64,000 nt of DNA from Rhodopseudomonas palustris (GCF_003226555.1 NZ_QKQS01000038.1:124001-188000); one strand, 5' to 3'; shown: positions 42,420 to 52,337, counted from the first letter of the stretch. The notes: a model not told the origin generated them from the sequence alone. Numbers and translations: made by a program.

Positions 42420-42483
42420 TACTGACTTCTCCCGTTGCGACCGTCTGCGTCGGCTGAGACTGCGAGATTCCAGACCGACACTC

Positions 42484-42499
42484 CGCAAGCCTCGTGCCA
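42484..42499 (-). promoter_or_regulatory. Sigma-54 promoter of flgE-flgK-flgL
   Basis: On the minus strand the bases TGGCACGAGGCTTGCG match the consensus TGGCACG-N4-TTGCW at every fixed position but the last. It ends 65 bases before the flgE start. This is the best sigma-54 match in the window. Confidence 0.82.
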
Positions 42500-42564
42500 A
42501 CGATCAAAGTCATGCAATTGCAATGGCTTGACGGATTTCTCGAAGCCGGGTGGCCAGGGCGGTT

Positions 42565-42593
42565 TTGCCGGGTCGGGCAACAATTGCCGGGAC
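42565..42593. promoter_or_regulatory. Putative enhancer motif upstream of flgE
   Basis: Two copies of TTGCCGGG (42565-42572 and 42584-42591) and a facing CGGGCAA (42574-42580) make an imperfect palindrome. Its centre is about 84 bases upstream of the -24 GG of the flgE sigma-54 promoter. The core matches the perfect palindrome before flgI. I infer a binding site for the same activator. Confidence 0.5.
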
Positions 42594-42689
42594 AAGGGAA
42601 CGAAATCCGCCCCCGAACCGGATACCGAGGAACAAAATCTCGGGCTGCGCGTTTGCGATCGATCAGAGAGGGGTTGATCGGGGGATCAC

Positions 42690-45600
42690 TTGGCTGCTGA
42701 CGATATGCCGGGTGGGCGACCGGGCCGTGGCGAAGCCGGCCAAGACAGCCTCTTTCTCGGGCGCGGCGAACTCGCTGCGCTGATGCGCGCGCACGATTGG
42801 GCCTCGACCCCGATCGGGCTGCCGGAGGATTGGCCTCAGGCGCTCAAAACTGCCGTCCGCATTATGCTGACCTCGCAGCAGCCGATCTGGATCGGCTGGG
42901 GCGAAGAGCTGATTTATCTCTACAACGATCCCTACAAGTCGATCATCGGCGGCAAGCACCCTTGGGCGCTCGGGCGTCCGACCGCAGAAGTTTGGTCCGA
43001 GATCTGGGACGACATCGCTCCCCTGCTCGCCAAAGCGTCCGGCGGCGACGAGGGCACCTATGTGGAGGCGCAGCTCCTGATCATGGAGCGCAATGGCTTC
43101 CCCGAGGAGACCTATTACACCTTCTCCTACAGCCCGATCCCGACCGACGACGGCTCGCCCGGCGGCATTTTCTGCGCCAACACCGACGACACCCAGCGCG
43201 TCATCACCGAGCGGCAATTGTCGCTGCTGCGCGATCTCGCCGCCAGCGCCGCGGAATCCCGCAGCGTCGGTCAAGCCTGCGAACGCAGCGCGGCCGCGCT
43301 CGCCACCGATCCCCAAGACCTGCCCTTCGCACTGATCTATCTGACCGACCACGGCAGCGGCCACGCCGACCTTGCCGCCTCGTCGGGGATTGATGCCGGC
43401 CATCCTGCGGTGAAGCCGACGTTGTCGCTGACGGGCGACGAGCCCTGGCCGATCGCCGACGCCTTCCGCCTCAACGCGCCGGTTCTGGTGCCGGATCTCG
43501 ACGACCGTTTCGGCACCGCGTTTCCGACCGGCGGCTGGCGCCAGCCCCCGACCCGGGCGGTGGTGTTGCCGATCCCGGCCAGCGGCGACACCGGCCGCTC
43601 CGGATTTCTGATCGCCGGCCTCAACCCGTTCCGGCTGTACGACAGCGCCTATCAGGACTTCCTCGCGCTGGTCGCCGGCCAGATCGCGGCGGCGATCACC
43701 AATGCCGACGCCTATCAGGAGGAGCGCCGCCGGGCCGAGGCGCTGGCCGAGATCGACCGCGCCAAGACTGCGTTCTTCTCCAACGTCAGCCACGAATTCC
43801 GCACGCCGTTGACGCTGATGCTCAGCCCGCTGGAAGAAGCGCTGGGAGGAGACGGCATTCCGGACGAACAGCGGTCGCTGCTCGGCATCGCCCACCGCAA
43901 TGGCCTGCGGCTGTTGAAGCTGGTCAACACCCTGCTCGATTTCGCCCGGATCGAAGCCGGCCGCGTCACCGCCCACTTCACCCCGGTCGACCTGTCGTCG
44001 TTCACGGCCGAACTGGCGTCGAACTTCCGCTCCGCGCTCGACCGCGCCGGCCTCCGCTTCGTGATCGATGCGGCCCCGCTGCCGCAGCCGGTCTATGTCG
44101 ACCGCGACATGTGGGAGAAGATCATCCTCAACCTGCTGTCGAACGCATTCAAGTTCACGTTTGACGGGGAGATCGCGGTCCGGGTCGGCACCGATCCCGA
44201 CCGCACTCACGCCGTCATCGAGATCAGCGACACCGGGACCGGCATTCCGCAGGCCGAGCTCCCTTATTTGTTCGAACGATTCCGCCGGGTCGAAGGCGCG
44301 CGCGGCCGCTCGATCGAAGGCAGCGGCATCGGCCTGGCGCTGGTGCAGGAGCTGATCAAGCTACACAGCGGCTCGATCAGCGTCATCAGCGAGATCGGCC
44401 GCGGCTCGACCTTCCGGCTGATGCTGCCGTTCGGCTCCGCTCACCTTCCCGCCGACCGGCCGCAGCACGCCGCTCTGCAGGTTTCGACCAATGTCCGCGC
44501 CCAGGCCTATCTCGACGAGGCGATCGGCTGGCTCGACGATGGCGGCGACGCCGACCTGCCGCCGGCCTCCGGCGCGCAGGATCTCGGAATTGTCACCGGG
44601 CCCGCGGCGGACCGCCCGCTCGTCCTGCTCGCAGACGACAATCATGACATGCGCGACTACGTCGCGCGGCTGCTCGGTGAGACTTATGAGGTCGAGGCTG
44701 TCGGCGATGGCGCCGCAGCGTTGGAAGCCGCCAAGAGGCGTCGGCCGGATCTCATGCTCAGCGACGTCATGATGCCGCGGCTCGACGGCTTCGGCCTCCT
44801 CAAGGCGCTGCGCGGCGATCCGGCGCTTGCCGACCTGCCGGTGATCTTCTTGTCCGCGCGCGCTGGCGAGGAAGCCAAACTGGAAGGACTCGGGGCTGGC
44901 GCCGACGATTATCTCAGCAAGCCGTTCAGCGCCCGCGAGCTTCTCACCCGGATTCGGACCAATCTCGATACCGCCGCGATCCGGCGGACAGCGCTGCAAA
45001 CCGAATACGCGCTGCGCGAGGAAGCGCAGGCGGCACGCAAGCATGCAGAGGGCATTCTTGCATCGATCAGCGACGGCTTCATCGCGCTCGATGAGGAGTA
45101 CCGATTCACCTACGTCAACGCCGCCGCGGAGCGGCTGATCCGAAGCAGCGGCGAAGACCTCATCGGCAAGGTCTGCTGGGAAGTCTACCCGATGATGCTC
45201 GGGACCGAGATCGAGCGAGCCTATCGCCGCGCCATGACCGAGCGCATCGCCTGCGAGTTCGAAAGCTACGATCCGCCGAGCAGGCGCTGGTTCGAATTGC
45301 GGGTGACGCCGGCCAACGGCAACAGCATTTCGGTATACTTCCGCGACGTCACCGAGCAGAAGAAGGCCGAAGCTGCGCTGCGCGACATCAACGAGCAGCT
45401 CGAGGAGCAGGTCGCCGAGCGCACTGCCGAACTTCAGCAGAAGGAGGCTCGGCTCCGCACCATCTTCGCCGCCAGCTACACCTACCAGGCCTTGCTCGAT
45501 GTCGACGGCGTGGTGCTCGACGCCAACCGCACCGCGCTCGCCGGGATCGATGCCGAACTCGATGCGGTGGTCGGCAAGCCGGTGTGGGCCACGCCGTGGT

Positions 45601-46937
45601 TCGCCGGAACGCCCGGACTGCCGGAGACGATCCGCGGCGATATCGCCGCGGTCGCGGCCGGCGAAACCGTGCGACGCGAACTCCACGTCAACCTGCCGGC
45701 CAACGGTTGGCGCTGGTTCGACCTGCAGATGCGTCCGGTGCAGGACCCGCAAGGCAAAGTGATCGCGATCGTTCCAGAAGCGGTCGACATCACCGAACGG
45801 CGCAAAGCCGAAGAGGCGTTCCGGCAGGCGCAGAAGATGGAAGCGATCGGTCAGCTCACCGGAGGGGTCGCCCACGACTTCAACAACATGCTCACGGTGA
45901 TCCGCTCTTCGGCGGATCTGCTCCGTCGCCGCGAGTTGCCGCCCGAACGGATCCGCCGCTATGTCGATGCGATCTCCGACACCGCCGACCGCGCCGCCAA
46001 GCTTACCGGCCAGCTTCTCACCTTCGCGCGCCGCCACGCCCAAAACCGCGAGGTGTTCGACGCCGCCGCGCATATCGAGCATGTGTCCGACATGCTGAAG
46101 ACCGCACTCGGCTCGCGCGCGGTGTTCAATCTGAACATCGCCGAGCGACCGCTGCCGGTCGAGGCTGACACCAATCAGTTCGATGCGGCGTTAGTCAATC
46201 TGGTGGCCAATGCGCGCGACGCAATGGACGGCCACGGCACCCTCACCGTCTCAGTGAAGCGCTCCGCGTCGACTTCGCCCGAAGCCGCCGCGGGTCGCCG
46301 CGGCTTCGTCGAAGTGTCGATCGCCGACACCGGCTGCGGCATTCCACGCGAGCAGATCGAGCGGATCTTCGAGCCGTTCTTCACCACCAAGGACATCGGC
46401 CGCGGCACCGGCCTCGGACTGTCGCAGGTCTACGGTTTCGTGCAGCAGTCCGACGGCAGCATCAATGTCGACAGTGCGATCGGCCGCGGCACCACGATCA
46501 CGCTGCGGCTGCCGCTCAGCGACAAGCCGATCCAACGCCGCAACGGCAATGGCACCGACGTCGTCGACGGCCGGCAGCGGGGGTGCATTCTGGTGGTCGA
46601 GGACAATGCCGAGGTCGGCGAGTTCTCGACCCAGCTCTTGCACGATCTCGGCTACCAGACCGTGCTCGCCTCGTCCGGCGAGCAGGCGCTGGCGCTGCTC
46701 GCCGATAACGCCAAGCGCTTCGATCTGGTGCTCAGCGATGTGGCGATGCCGGGGATGGACGGAGTGACGCTGGGCCGGGAAATCAAGAAGCGTTTGCCGG
46801 AACTGCCGGTCGTTCTGAACTCCGGCTACGCTCACATGCTGGCCGACGAGGACCACGGCTTCGACCTGCTGCACAAGCCGTATTCGGTCGAGGATCTGTC
46901 TAAGGCCCTCCGCAAGGCGATGACCGAGCGGAGCTGA
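42690..46937 (+). CDS. Large hybrid sensor histidine kinase with two kinase cores and two receiver domains
   Basis: The 1415-residue protein has, in order: a PAS-like domain (about 20-165), a GAF-like domain (180-340), a first HisKA/HATPase (SHEFRTPLT near 365, N-box NLLSNAFKF near 483, DTGTGIP near 513, GSGIGLALV near 545), a receiver (LLADDNHD near 645, phospho-Asp in LSDVMMP near 691), a PAS (788-895), a short coiled coil, another PAS (925-1045), a second kinase of the HWE-unlike HisKA type (VAHDFNNML near 1060, DTGCGIP near 1212), and a final receiver (VVEDNAEVG near 1298, LSDVAMP near 1350). No transmembrane segment is visible, so it is cytoplasmic. The start is a TTG after GGGGGAT; ATG at 42705 is the alternative. 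A hairpin (46941-46959) follows. The signal and target are unknown. Confidence 0.88.
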   Translation: MAADDMPGGRPGRGEAGQDSLFLGRGELAALMRAHDWASTPIGLPEDWPQALKTAVRIMLTSQQPIWIGWGEELIYLYNDPYKSIIGGKHPWALGRPTAEVWSEIWDDIAPLLAKASGGDEGTYVEAQLLIMERNGFPEETYYTFSYSPIPTDDGSPGGIFCANTDDTQRVITERQLSLLRDLAASAAESRSVGQACERSAAALATDPQDLPFALIYLTDHGSGHADLAASSGIDAGHPAVKPTLSLTGDEPWPIADAFRLNAPVLVPDLDDRFGTAFPTGGWRQPPTRAVVLPIPASGDTGRSGFLIAGLNPFRLYDSAYQDFLALVAGQIAAAITNADAYQEERRRAEALAEIDRAKTAFFSNVSHEFRTPLTLMLSPLEEALGGDGIPDEQRSLLGIAHRNGLRLLKLVNTLLDFARIEAGRVTAHFTPVDLSSFTAELASNFRSALDRAGLRFVIDAAPLPQPVYVDRDMWEKIILNLLSNAFKFTFDGEIAVRVGTDPDRTHAVIEISDTGTGIPQAELPYLFERFRRVEGARGRSIEGSGIGLALVQELIKLHSGSISVISEIGRGSTFRLMLPFGSAHLPADRPQHAALQVSTNVRAQAYLDEAIGWLDDGGDADLPPASGAQDLGIVTGPAADRPLVLLADDNHDMRDYVARLLGETYEVEAVGDGAAALEAAKRRRPDLMLSDVMMPRLDGFGLLKALRGDPALADLPVIFLSARAGEEAKLEGLGAGADDYLSKPFSARELLTRIRTNLDTAAIRRTALQTEYALREEAQAARKHAEGILASISDGFIALDEEYRFTYVNAAAERLIRSSGEDLIGKVCWEVYPMMLGTEIERAYRRAMTERIACEFESYDPPSRRWFELRVTPANGNSISVYFRDVTEQKKAEAALRDINEQLEEQVAERTAELQQKEARLRTIFAASYTYQALLDVDGVVLDANRTALAGIDAELDAVVGKPVWATPWFAGTPGLPETIRGDIAAVAAGETVRRELHVNLPANGWRWFDLQMRPVQDPQGKVIAIVPEAVDITERRKAEEAFRQAQKMEAIGQLTGGVAHDFNNMLTVIRSSADLLRRRELPPERIRRYVDAISDTADRAAKLTGQLLTFARRHAQNREVFDAAAHIEHVSDMLKTALGSRAVFNLNIAERPLPVEADTNQFDAALVNLVANARDAMDGHGTLTVSVKRSASTSPEAAAGRRGFVEVSIADTGCGIPREQIERIFEPFFTTKDIGRGTGLGLSQVYGFVQQSDGSINVDSAIGRGTTITLRLPLSDKPIQRRNGNGTDVVDGRQRGCILVVEDNAEVGEFSTQLLHDLGYQTVLASSGEQALALLADNAKRFDLVLSDVAMPGMDGVTLGREIKKRLPELPVVLNSGYAHMLADEDHGFDLLHKPYSVEDLSKALRKAMTERS

Positions 46938-46940
46938 GGA

Positions 46941-46959
46941 GGTTCCGTTCCACGGAACC
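46941..46959 (+). terminator. Hairpin after the hybrid kinase gene
   Basis: The arms GGTTCCGT and ACGGAACC pair perfectly around TCC, 4 bases past the stop. There is no T-run, so it may act with Rho or stabilise the mRNA end. Confidence 0.45.
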
Positions 46960-47124
46960 GGCGAATGCCAGCAGAGGCAGTGTTCGCGCCAATGTGATCG
47001 CCCGCCGGCCGAGCCTCGGCTATCGCATTGAGGCAGATCATTTCTCCAGACATTCAAGCGTGGCATCGAGGCCTTCATTCCGGCCCGAGCATGTTTGTCC
47101 GCGAGCGTTGCCAAGAGCGTACCC

Positions 47125-47397
47125 ATGACCGAGATCGAGATCGCACAGCAGGTGTTATCCTGCCTGCACCAGACCGAAACAGCGGAGCCGCACTCTGCAG
47201 TGTCGTCGCTGAAGCGTCTGATCAGCTACATCCATGGCGCCGGGACCGTGCATTCCTGCGAAGTCGACGAGGCCCGCTCATCGACTTTCATGGCGATCTG
47301 CGAATACGCCAAGGCGCTGCACCGCGGCCTGCCCGCCGACAGCCTGCGTCCCGCCGCGATCGACGCCGCCGAAAAATGGCGATCGCTGGCGGGCTGA
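47125..47397 (+). CDS. Small conserved-looking hypothetical protein
   Basis: The 90-residue product begins MTEIEIAQQVLSCLHQTETAEPH and is mostly helical and hydrophilic, with no signal peptide or membrane segment. I recognise no family. It may be a separate gene downstream of the kinase, since a 187-base gap separates them. Codon use looks like the rest of the region. The alternative start at 47095 lacks support. Confidence 0.5.
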   Translation: MTEIEIAQQVLSCLHQTETAEPHSAVSSLKRLISYIHGAGTVHSCEVDEARSSTFMAICEYAKALHRGLPADSLRPAAIDAAEKWRSLAG

Positions 47398-47447
47398 CCC
47401 GCCGGCCGCCGCTTCCGAGCTAATTCCCGGCCGCTAATTCCCGACCA

Positions 47448-48941
47448 CTACTTGCCGCACGCCTTGGGCGCGACGAAGCGATAGAAATACTCTTTGATCT
47501 TGCCGTTGTGGGTGCGCAGCACCGGCACGTCGATGCGCTTTTCGTCCGACATCGCCATATTGGGATAGGCCGCATGGAAATGCGCGGGCACCTGCGGCAG
47601 CGTGTACACCAGCACAGCGCCCTGATCCTCCAGCTTGCGCGGATCGAACCAGCGGGTCGCCGGAATGAACTGGACGGTGACCGAGTCGCCTTCCGGCCCC
47701 GCAGCGATGCCGATGCCGTACACGGTCTGCCGGTCGCCGAGGAAATAGCCCGGCCCGCAGCTGTAGTGGCTGCGCCAGTCGCTCATGATCAGCCGCGCCG
47801 CATCGGCGGTCGGCTCCTGCAGCCCGCTGTGCGAAGCTGGGCCGAGATAGGCGATCATCACCGCGGCGCTGAGCACGCCATACAGCCCGACCAACGTCCA
47901 GCCGGTCTGCCGCTCGCAGATCTCGCGCCGGGTCTCGTTCCAGCGCAGCAGCGGCGCCAGCATCGGCACCGCCAGCAGCGAAAACGGCGCGCCGTAGCGC
48001 GCGATGTATTCCAGCCCGAGTGCCACGATCATGCCGAGCAGAACCAGCACCATCGCGATGTTGACGATCACCAGAAACTTCAATTCGTCACTGCTGTCGG
48101 CGAACCGCGGCAGGCGGACCACGATCATCCGCCGCAGGCTCGAGACCGCGACGATCACCGCGCCCGGCAACAGCATCGGCAGATAGCCGGCCGCCAGCAG
48201 GCCGATGCGGCGCGCGGTGTCGCCGATCGAACCGAAGCCGGTGAAGTGCCGCTCGCCATAGGCGATGGTACTGCCGAATTTCAGCGCGGTGACGACGTGC
48301 GGCAGCAGCAGCAGCGCGGCGATCAGCATCGCCCCATAGAGCCCCGGGCGCGCCAGACAGCGGCGGAACGACGGCAACGCGACGACACCGATCGTCATCG
48401 CCAGAAACAGCACCGCCGCATTGTATTTGGTCAGCGCCGCGATTGCCGCCCAAACGCCGAGCAGACCCCAATGCAGCCAGCGATCGCTCTGCCGCGCGCG
48501 CAGGAAGTGATAGATCACCGCCGGCCACGACGTGAGCTGCAGGATGTCGGCGTTCAGTGCCCAGGACAGCGGCGCGAACACCGCATAGAACGAGGTGCCG
48601 GCGAGCACGACCAGGTAGATCGCCATCGTCCGTTCGACCAGCAGCCGCAGGATCGCATACAGATACGCAAATCCGATCGCCATCAGCACCTGATTGGCGG
48701 CGACGATTGCGGTGCCGGACGGGCCGAACAGACGGTCGACCACGCCGCCGGCCCACACCATCATCGGCGGATGCACCGGCGTGATCAGCGGGAAGTGCCG
48801 CCCCCAGGCGACCAATTCACGGGTGTCGTACAGCGGCGTCGGAAACACGATCGCCGCGAGCAGGACTGGAAGAATAATCGCCGCAGCGAGAATAGCCAGC
48901 AGGCTACGAGAGCCCCCTGGCTGCGACACCACAGGTTGCAT
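47448..48941 (-). CDS. GT-C/PMT-like membrane glycosyltransferase
   Basis: The 497-residue product has about ten hydrophobic segments. Its first periplasmic loop carries acidic and His-Pro features (DTRELVAWGRHFPLITPVHPPMMVW, in parts, about residues 39-63), as in the PMT_2 / ArnT group that use lipid-linked sugars. A C-terminal soluble part (about 400-497) lacks clear motifs. It would transfer a sugar from a polyprenyl carrier to lipid A, another glycan or protein. No neighbour helps to choose. Confidence 0.75.
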   Translation of the reverse strand: MQPVVSQPGGSRSLLAILAAAIILPVLLAAIVFPTPLYDTRELVAWGRHFPLITPVHPPMMVWAGGVVDRLFGPSGTAIVAANQVLMAIGFAYLYAILRLLVERTMAIYLVVLAGTSFYAVFAPLSWALNADILQLTSWPAVIYHFLRARQSDRWLHWGLLGVWAAIAALTKYNAAVLFLAMTIGVVALPSFRRCLARPGLYGAMLIAALLLLPHVVTALKFGSTIAYGERHFTGFGSIGDTARRIGLLAAGYLPMLLPGAVIVAVSSLRRMIVVRLPRFADSSDELKFLVIVNIAMVLVLLGMIVALGLEYIARYGAPFSLLAVPMLAPLLRWNETRREICERQTGWTLVGLYGVLSAAVMIAYLGPASHSGLQEPTADAARLIMSDWRSHYSCGPGYFLGDRQTVYGIGIAAGPEGDSVTVQFIPATRWFDPRKLEDQGAVLVYTLPQVPAHFHAAYPNMAMSDEKRIDVPVLRTHNGKIKEYFYRFVAPKACGK

Positions 48942-49108
48942 CAGGGCTGGCCGCCACGTTTCTGAACATTAACGTGCGGGCGATATGCGGGGGCTGCGCA
49001 TGGTTGTCAACACACGCCGCCGACTTGCCGACGGGTGCCGCAGGATTTGAGACGCAGGAGCAAACCTTTCGGGCGATCGCCAATCGGTGGCTCCCTCGCT
49101 GGTCTGCC

Positions 49109-49606
49109 TCAGCTCGGGTTCGGCGTCGCCGGATGGAACGTCAGCGCGTAGCCGTCCATGCAGTAACGCAGCCCGGTCGGCTTCGGTCCATCATCGAACA
49201 CATGACCGAGATGACCGCCGCAGCGCCGGCAATGCACTTCGGTCCGCGCCATGCCGAGCGTGGTGTCACGACGTTCGCCGACTGCGTTCGGCAGCGGCTG
49301 CCAGAAGCTCGGCCAGCCGGTGCCGCTGTCGAACTTGGTATCGGACGAGAACAGCGGCAGATCGCAGCCGGCACAGGCGAAGGTGCCCTTGCGATGCTCC
49401 TTGAGCAGCGGGCTGGAGAACGGCCGCTCGGTGCCCTCCTCGCGCAGGATGTGATACTGCATCGGCGTCAGCTGCTTGCGCCATTCCTCCGGCGTCTTTT
49501 CGATCTCGAACTTCTCGGCCGCGCGGGCCGCATCCGGCCGCAGCCAACGGAAGCCGAATACGGCGGCAAGGGCGGCGGAAGCGAGCAGCATGCGGCGATC
49601 GATCAT
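49109..49606 (-). CDS. msrB: Peptide methionine-R-sulfoxide reductase MsrB, exported
   Basis: MsrB repairs the R form of methionine sulfoxide. The 165-residue product has the family motifs [37 protein letters not shown] and the catalytic cysteine in GLRYCMDG. The two CxxC pairs would bind structural zinc. The N-terminus has a twin-arginine-like signal ([17 protein letters not shown]), so it probably acts outside the cytoplasm. The ATG at 49606 is chosen over an upstream TTG because GGGAA lies at better spacing. Confidence 0.93.
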   Translation of the reverse strand: MIDRRMLLASAALAAVFGFRWLRPDAARAAEKFEIEKTPEEWRKQLTPMQYHILREEGTERPFSSPLLKEHRKGTFACAGCDLPLFSSDTKFDSGTGWPSFWQPLPNAVGERRDTTLGMARTEVHCRRCGGHLGHVFDDGPKPTGLRYCMDGYALTFHPATPNPS

Positions 49607-49733
49607 CGTCAAGTTCCCTGCGTGACGGGCACGGGCGCCCCGGCGGCACTACGTCAGTTACGTAGCCGCCGCGCCTCAGGTTACACCGGCAGCCGCGCGG
49701 TCCGCTCACATTGTCGCGAGCACCGAGCCTGAG

Positions 49734-51191
49734 TTATTCGGCCGATGGCGGCGGCACCGGCCGGCGCGACGGCGGGTTCGGAGGCAGTGCACGCGTGGTC
49801 TCGGCAGATCGGAGCAACGCGACCCGGGCCTGACGCTGTTCTCGCTTCACTTCGGCGCGCGCGTCCCGAACCCGGGTCCGATCCGCCGCGCGCTCCCGAT
49901 ACCGAGCCAGCGCACCGGCGGCGAGCGCTCCCTCCCGCGCCGCCAGATACACGCCCTGCCCGACGATGCGGCCGATCCTGCCGCCGGCCCACACCAGATC
50001 AAACGGCGAAAACAGCTTCCAGCGCTCGTCGGCATGAGACAGGCCGCGGGCGATCAAGCGGCCGGCGATCGCCGTGGTGGCGAGCCCCTGGCGGCCGAAT
50101 CCACTGGCGACCCAAAGGCCGGGCCGCAACTCGCCGATCTGCGGCATGCCGTGCACGGTCACTCCAACCGCGGCGCTGAAACTACGGTCGATCGCGACCC
50201 CTCCGAGCTGCGGAAACACCGTCCGGATCCGGCGCCGCACGATCCTTTCCAGGCGCTGCGGGGCGACTTCGAAGGTGGTTTCGCCGCTCGCCCACAGCAG
50301 CCGGTCGCCGCCGACGATGCGGTAGTGGTCGACGCCATCGGTATCGGCGATCGAGCCAGCGAAGCCGATCACCTCGGGCAGCCGGTCGCCGAGCGGTGCC
50401 GTCAGCGCGGCGGCACGCCACACCGGCAGCAAGGTCTCGGCCACGCGCCGCGACGGCGCTCCCAAATGCACGCTCCCGGCCAGCACGATATCGGAGGCCC
50501 GCAGCCGGGCATTGGGCGTGAAGATCCGCTTGCGGATGCCGGAAAAATCGATCTCGACGACGGGCGTCTCTTCAAAGATCCGGGCTCCCGCCCGCCGCGC
50601 CAGCCGCTCCAGCCCACGCAAATAACTGCGGCCGTCGATCTGGAACGCGGTCGGATAGTGGATGCCGTGGAAATAGCGGTCGGTCCGCAGGACATCGCGG
50701 ACCTTGTCGGTGGCCCAGCCTTCGACTTCGGAGCCGAAATCGACGCCGAGCGTCTGCAGCCGCTCCACCAGCCGGTCGCCGCGATCGACGTTGGAGACTT
50801 CCAGCGCGCCGTCCGACAACGCGACGTCGGTCATCGCCTCGTCGGCGGCGCGGGCCCGGACGATCTCCATGCCCTCGCGCGTCAGCGCCCACAGTGCGCT
50901 GGCGTGATCGAGGCCGACGCGGGCGATCAGATCGGCGATCGGCACGCCGTAGCCCGGCATGACCGAGCCCAGATTGTACCCCGACGCACCCCAGCCGATC
51001 CGGCCGCTCTCCAAAACCGCGACGCTGAGCCCGGCTTGTGCGGCTTCCAACGCCACCGACAGACCGGCCAGCCCGGCCCCGATCACGCACAGATCGACAT
51101 CGAGGTCGAAGTTGAGCCGCGCATGCGGTTCCGTCTCGGTTTCGGCGGTAAAACCCGGTCCATTGGTCGCACTTGTCGGGAGCGAATCCAT
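49734..51191 (-). CDS. FAD-dependent oxidoreductase, DAO/PuuB-like
   Basis: The 485-residue product has the FAD Rossmann motif (VIGAGLAGLSVALEAAQAGLSVAVLESGRIGWGASG, in parts, about residues 36-72). The C-terminal FAD contact is GLWVASGFGRQGLATTAIAGRL. It resembles gamma-glutamylputrescine oxidase (PuuB) and glycine oxidase-like enzymes that oxidise amines. The C-terminal 60 residues (from about 425) are Arg- and Pro-rich and unusual for the family. The ATG at 51191 follows AGGA. The exact substrate is unknown. Confidence 0.83.
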   Translation of the reverse strand: MDSLPTSATNGPGFTAETETEPHARLNFDLDVDLCVIGAGLAGLSVALEAAQAGLSVAVLESGRIGWGASGYNLGSVMPGYGVPIADLIARVGLDHASALWALTREGMEIVRARAADEAMTDVALSDGALEVSNVDRGDRLVERLQTLGVDFGSEVEGWATDKVRDVLRTDRYFHGIHYPTAFQIDGRSYLRGLERLARRAGARIFEETPVVEIDFSGIRKRIFTPNARLRASDIVLAGSVHLGAPSRRVAETLLPVWRAAALTAPLGDRLPEVIGFAGSIADTDGVDHYRIVGGDRLLWASGETTFEVAPQRLERIVRRRIRTVFPQLGGVAIDRSFSAAVGVTVHGMPQIGELRPGLWVASGFGRQGLATTAIAGRLIARGLSHADERWKLFSPFDLVWAGGRIGRIVGQGVYLAAREGALAAGALARYRERAADRTRVRDARAEVKREQRQARVALLRSAETTRALPPNPPSRRPVPPPSAE

Positions 51192-51334
51192 GCCGTTTCC
51201 TAAAGAGCGCATCCGCAAGCAGGGGTTACGATTTTGCGAGATACGCGTTCAATACGGACAGCGCAGGCGGTTGTCACCTTGTCCTCGCCGCTGGTCTCGA
51301 TTAATCCGCAAGCTCCGCCCGTTGGAAACGACTC

Positions 51335-51865
51335 ATGCGCCGTCTGATTTTGCTGCGACACGCCAAAACCGAGAGGGACGCGCCGAGCGGCAAGGATCAT
51401 GATCGCCGCCTGGAAGACCGCGGCCGCAGCGACGCCGCCGAGATCGCCACTTGGCTGGCTGCCGAGCACCTGGTCCCGGACCAGGTGCTGATCTCGACCG
51501 CCACCCGCACCCGCCAGACCTGGGACGTGCTGTCCGAACTGTTTCCGGCGAACGCGGCGCCGCAGGTCGAATACCTGCCGGAGCTGTACAGCGCGAGCGC
51601 CTCGCAGCTGCTGCAGGCGATCCACGAGGTCTCGGCCGGCATCAACCGGCTGATGCTGATCGGGCACAATCCAGGCCTGCACGAATTGGCGCTGGCGCTG
51701 ACCTGCACCTGCAACGAGGCGCAGCGGCGACAGATATCCGGCAGCATGCCCACCGCCGCGGTGGCGGTGATCGATTTCCCGATCGCGGATTGGGCCGACG
51801 CCTCGTTCGGCACCGGCAAGCTGCAGCATTTCGTCAGCCCGAAAGTGTTGCGCGAGGCGAGCTGA
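51335..51865 (+). CDS. SixA-like histidine phosphatase
   Basis: The 176-residue product has the phosphoglycerate-mutase-like RHG motif as LLRHAKTE at residues 6-13, TATRTRQTW, and the second catalytic histidine in LMLIGHNPGLHEL. SixA proteins dephosphorylate histidine phosphotransfer domains, though other small members act on metabolites. A hybrid kinase is encoded 4.4 kb away, but a link is only a guess. Confidence 0.88.
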   Translation: MRRLILLRHAKTERDAPSGKDHDRRLEDRGRSDAAEIATWLAAEHLVPDQVLISTATRTRQTWDVLSELFPANAAPQVEYLPELYSASASQLLQAIHEVSAGINRLMLIGHNPGLHELALALTCTCNEAQRRQISGSMPTAAVAVIDFPIADWADASFGTGKLQHFVSPKVLREAS

Positions 51866-51911
51866 CGGAAGACGATGAGCCCGCCCTTCCGTTGATCAGG
51901 AGGTGACGGCG

Positions 51912-52337
51912 ATGTTCAAGTCCATCCTGGTGCCGATCGATCTGGTCGAGACCGCCCTGGCGCAGCCGGCGATCGCGACCGCCGCCAAGCTGGCCGAAAG
52001 CTACGACGGCAAGGTGCGACTGCTGCACGTGCTGGCGATTACCCCGGTGATGCTGGCCGAATACGTTCCGGCGGATTTCGACGATCAGCAGCGGCAATCG
52101 GCCGAAGCGGCACTGGCCGAGATCGCACACAATTCCGGCATCCCGCCGCAGCGGCTGTCGACCAATGTACGCCAAGGCGGCATCTATCATGAGATCCTCG
52201 AAGAGGTCGCGGCGATCAGCGCCGATCTGATCGTGATGAGTTCGCACCGCCCCGCGATGCGCAGCTACTTCCTCGGCTCCAATGCCGGCCACGTCGTCCG
52301 CTACGCCCCCTGCTCGGTGCTGGTGGTGCGGGACTAA
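51912..52337 (+). CDS. Universal stress protein (UspA family)
   Basis: The 141-residue product begins MFKSILVPIDLVE and ends with the ATP-binding UspA pattern (LIVMSSHRPAMRSYFLGSNAGHVVRYAPCSVLVVRD, in parts). The G2xG9xG-type nucleotide motif is only partly kept (GSNAGHV). The ATG at 51912 follows a perfect AGGAGGTGA at good spacing, which decides it against the upstream GTG. Confidence 0.9.
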   Translation: MFKSILVPIDLVETALAQPAIATAAKLAESYDGKVRLLHVLAITPVMLAEYVPADFDDQQRQSAEAALAEIAHNSGIPPQRLSTNVRQGGIYHEILEEVAAISADLIVMSSHRPAMRSYFLGSNAGHVVRYAPCSVLVVRD

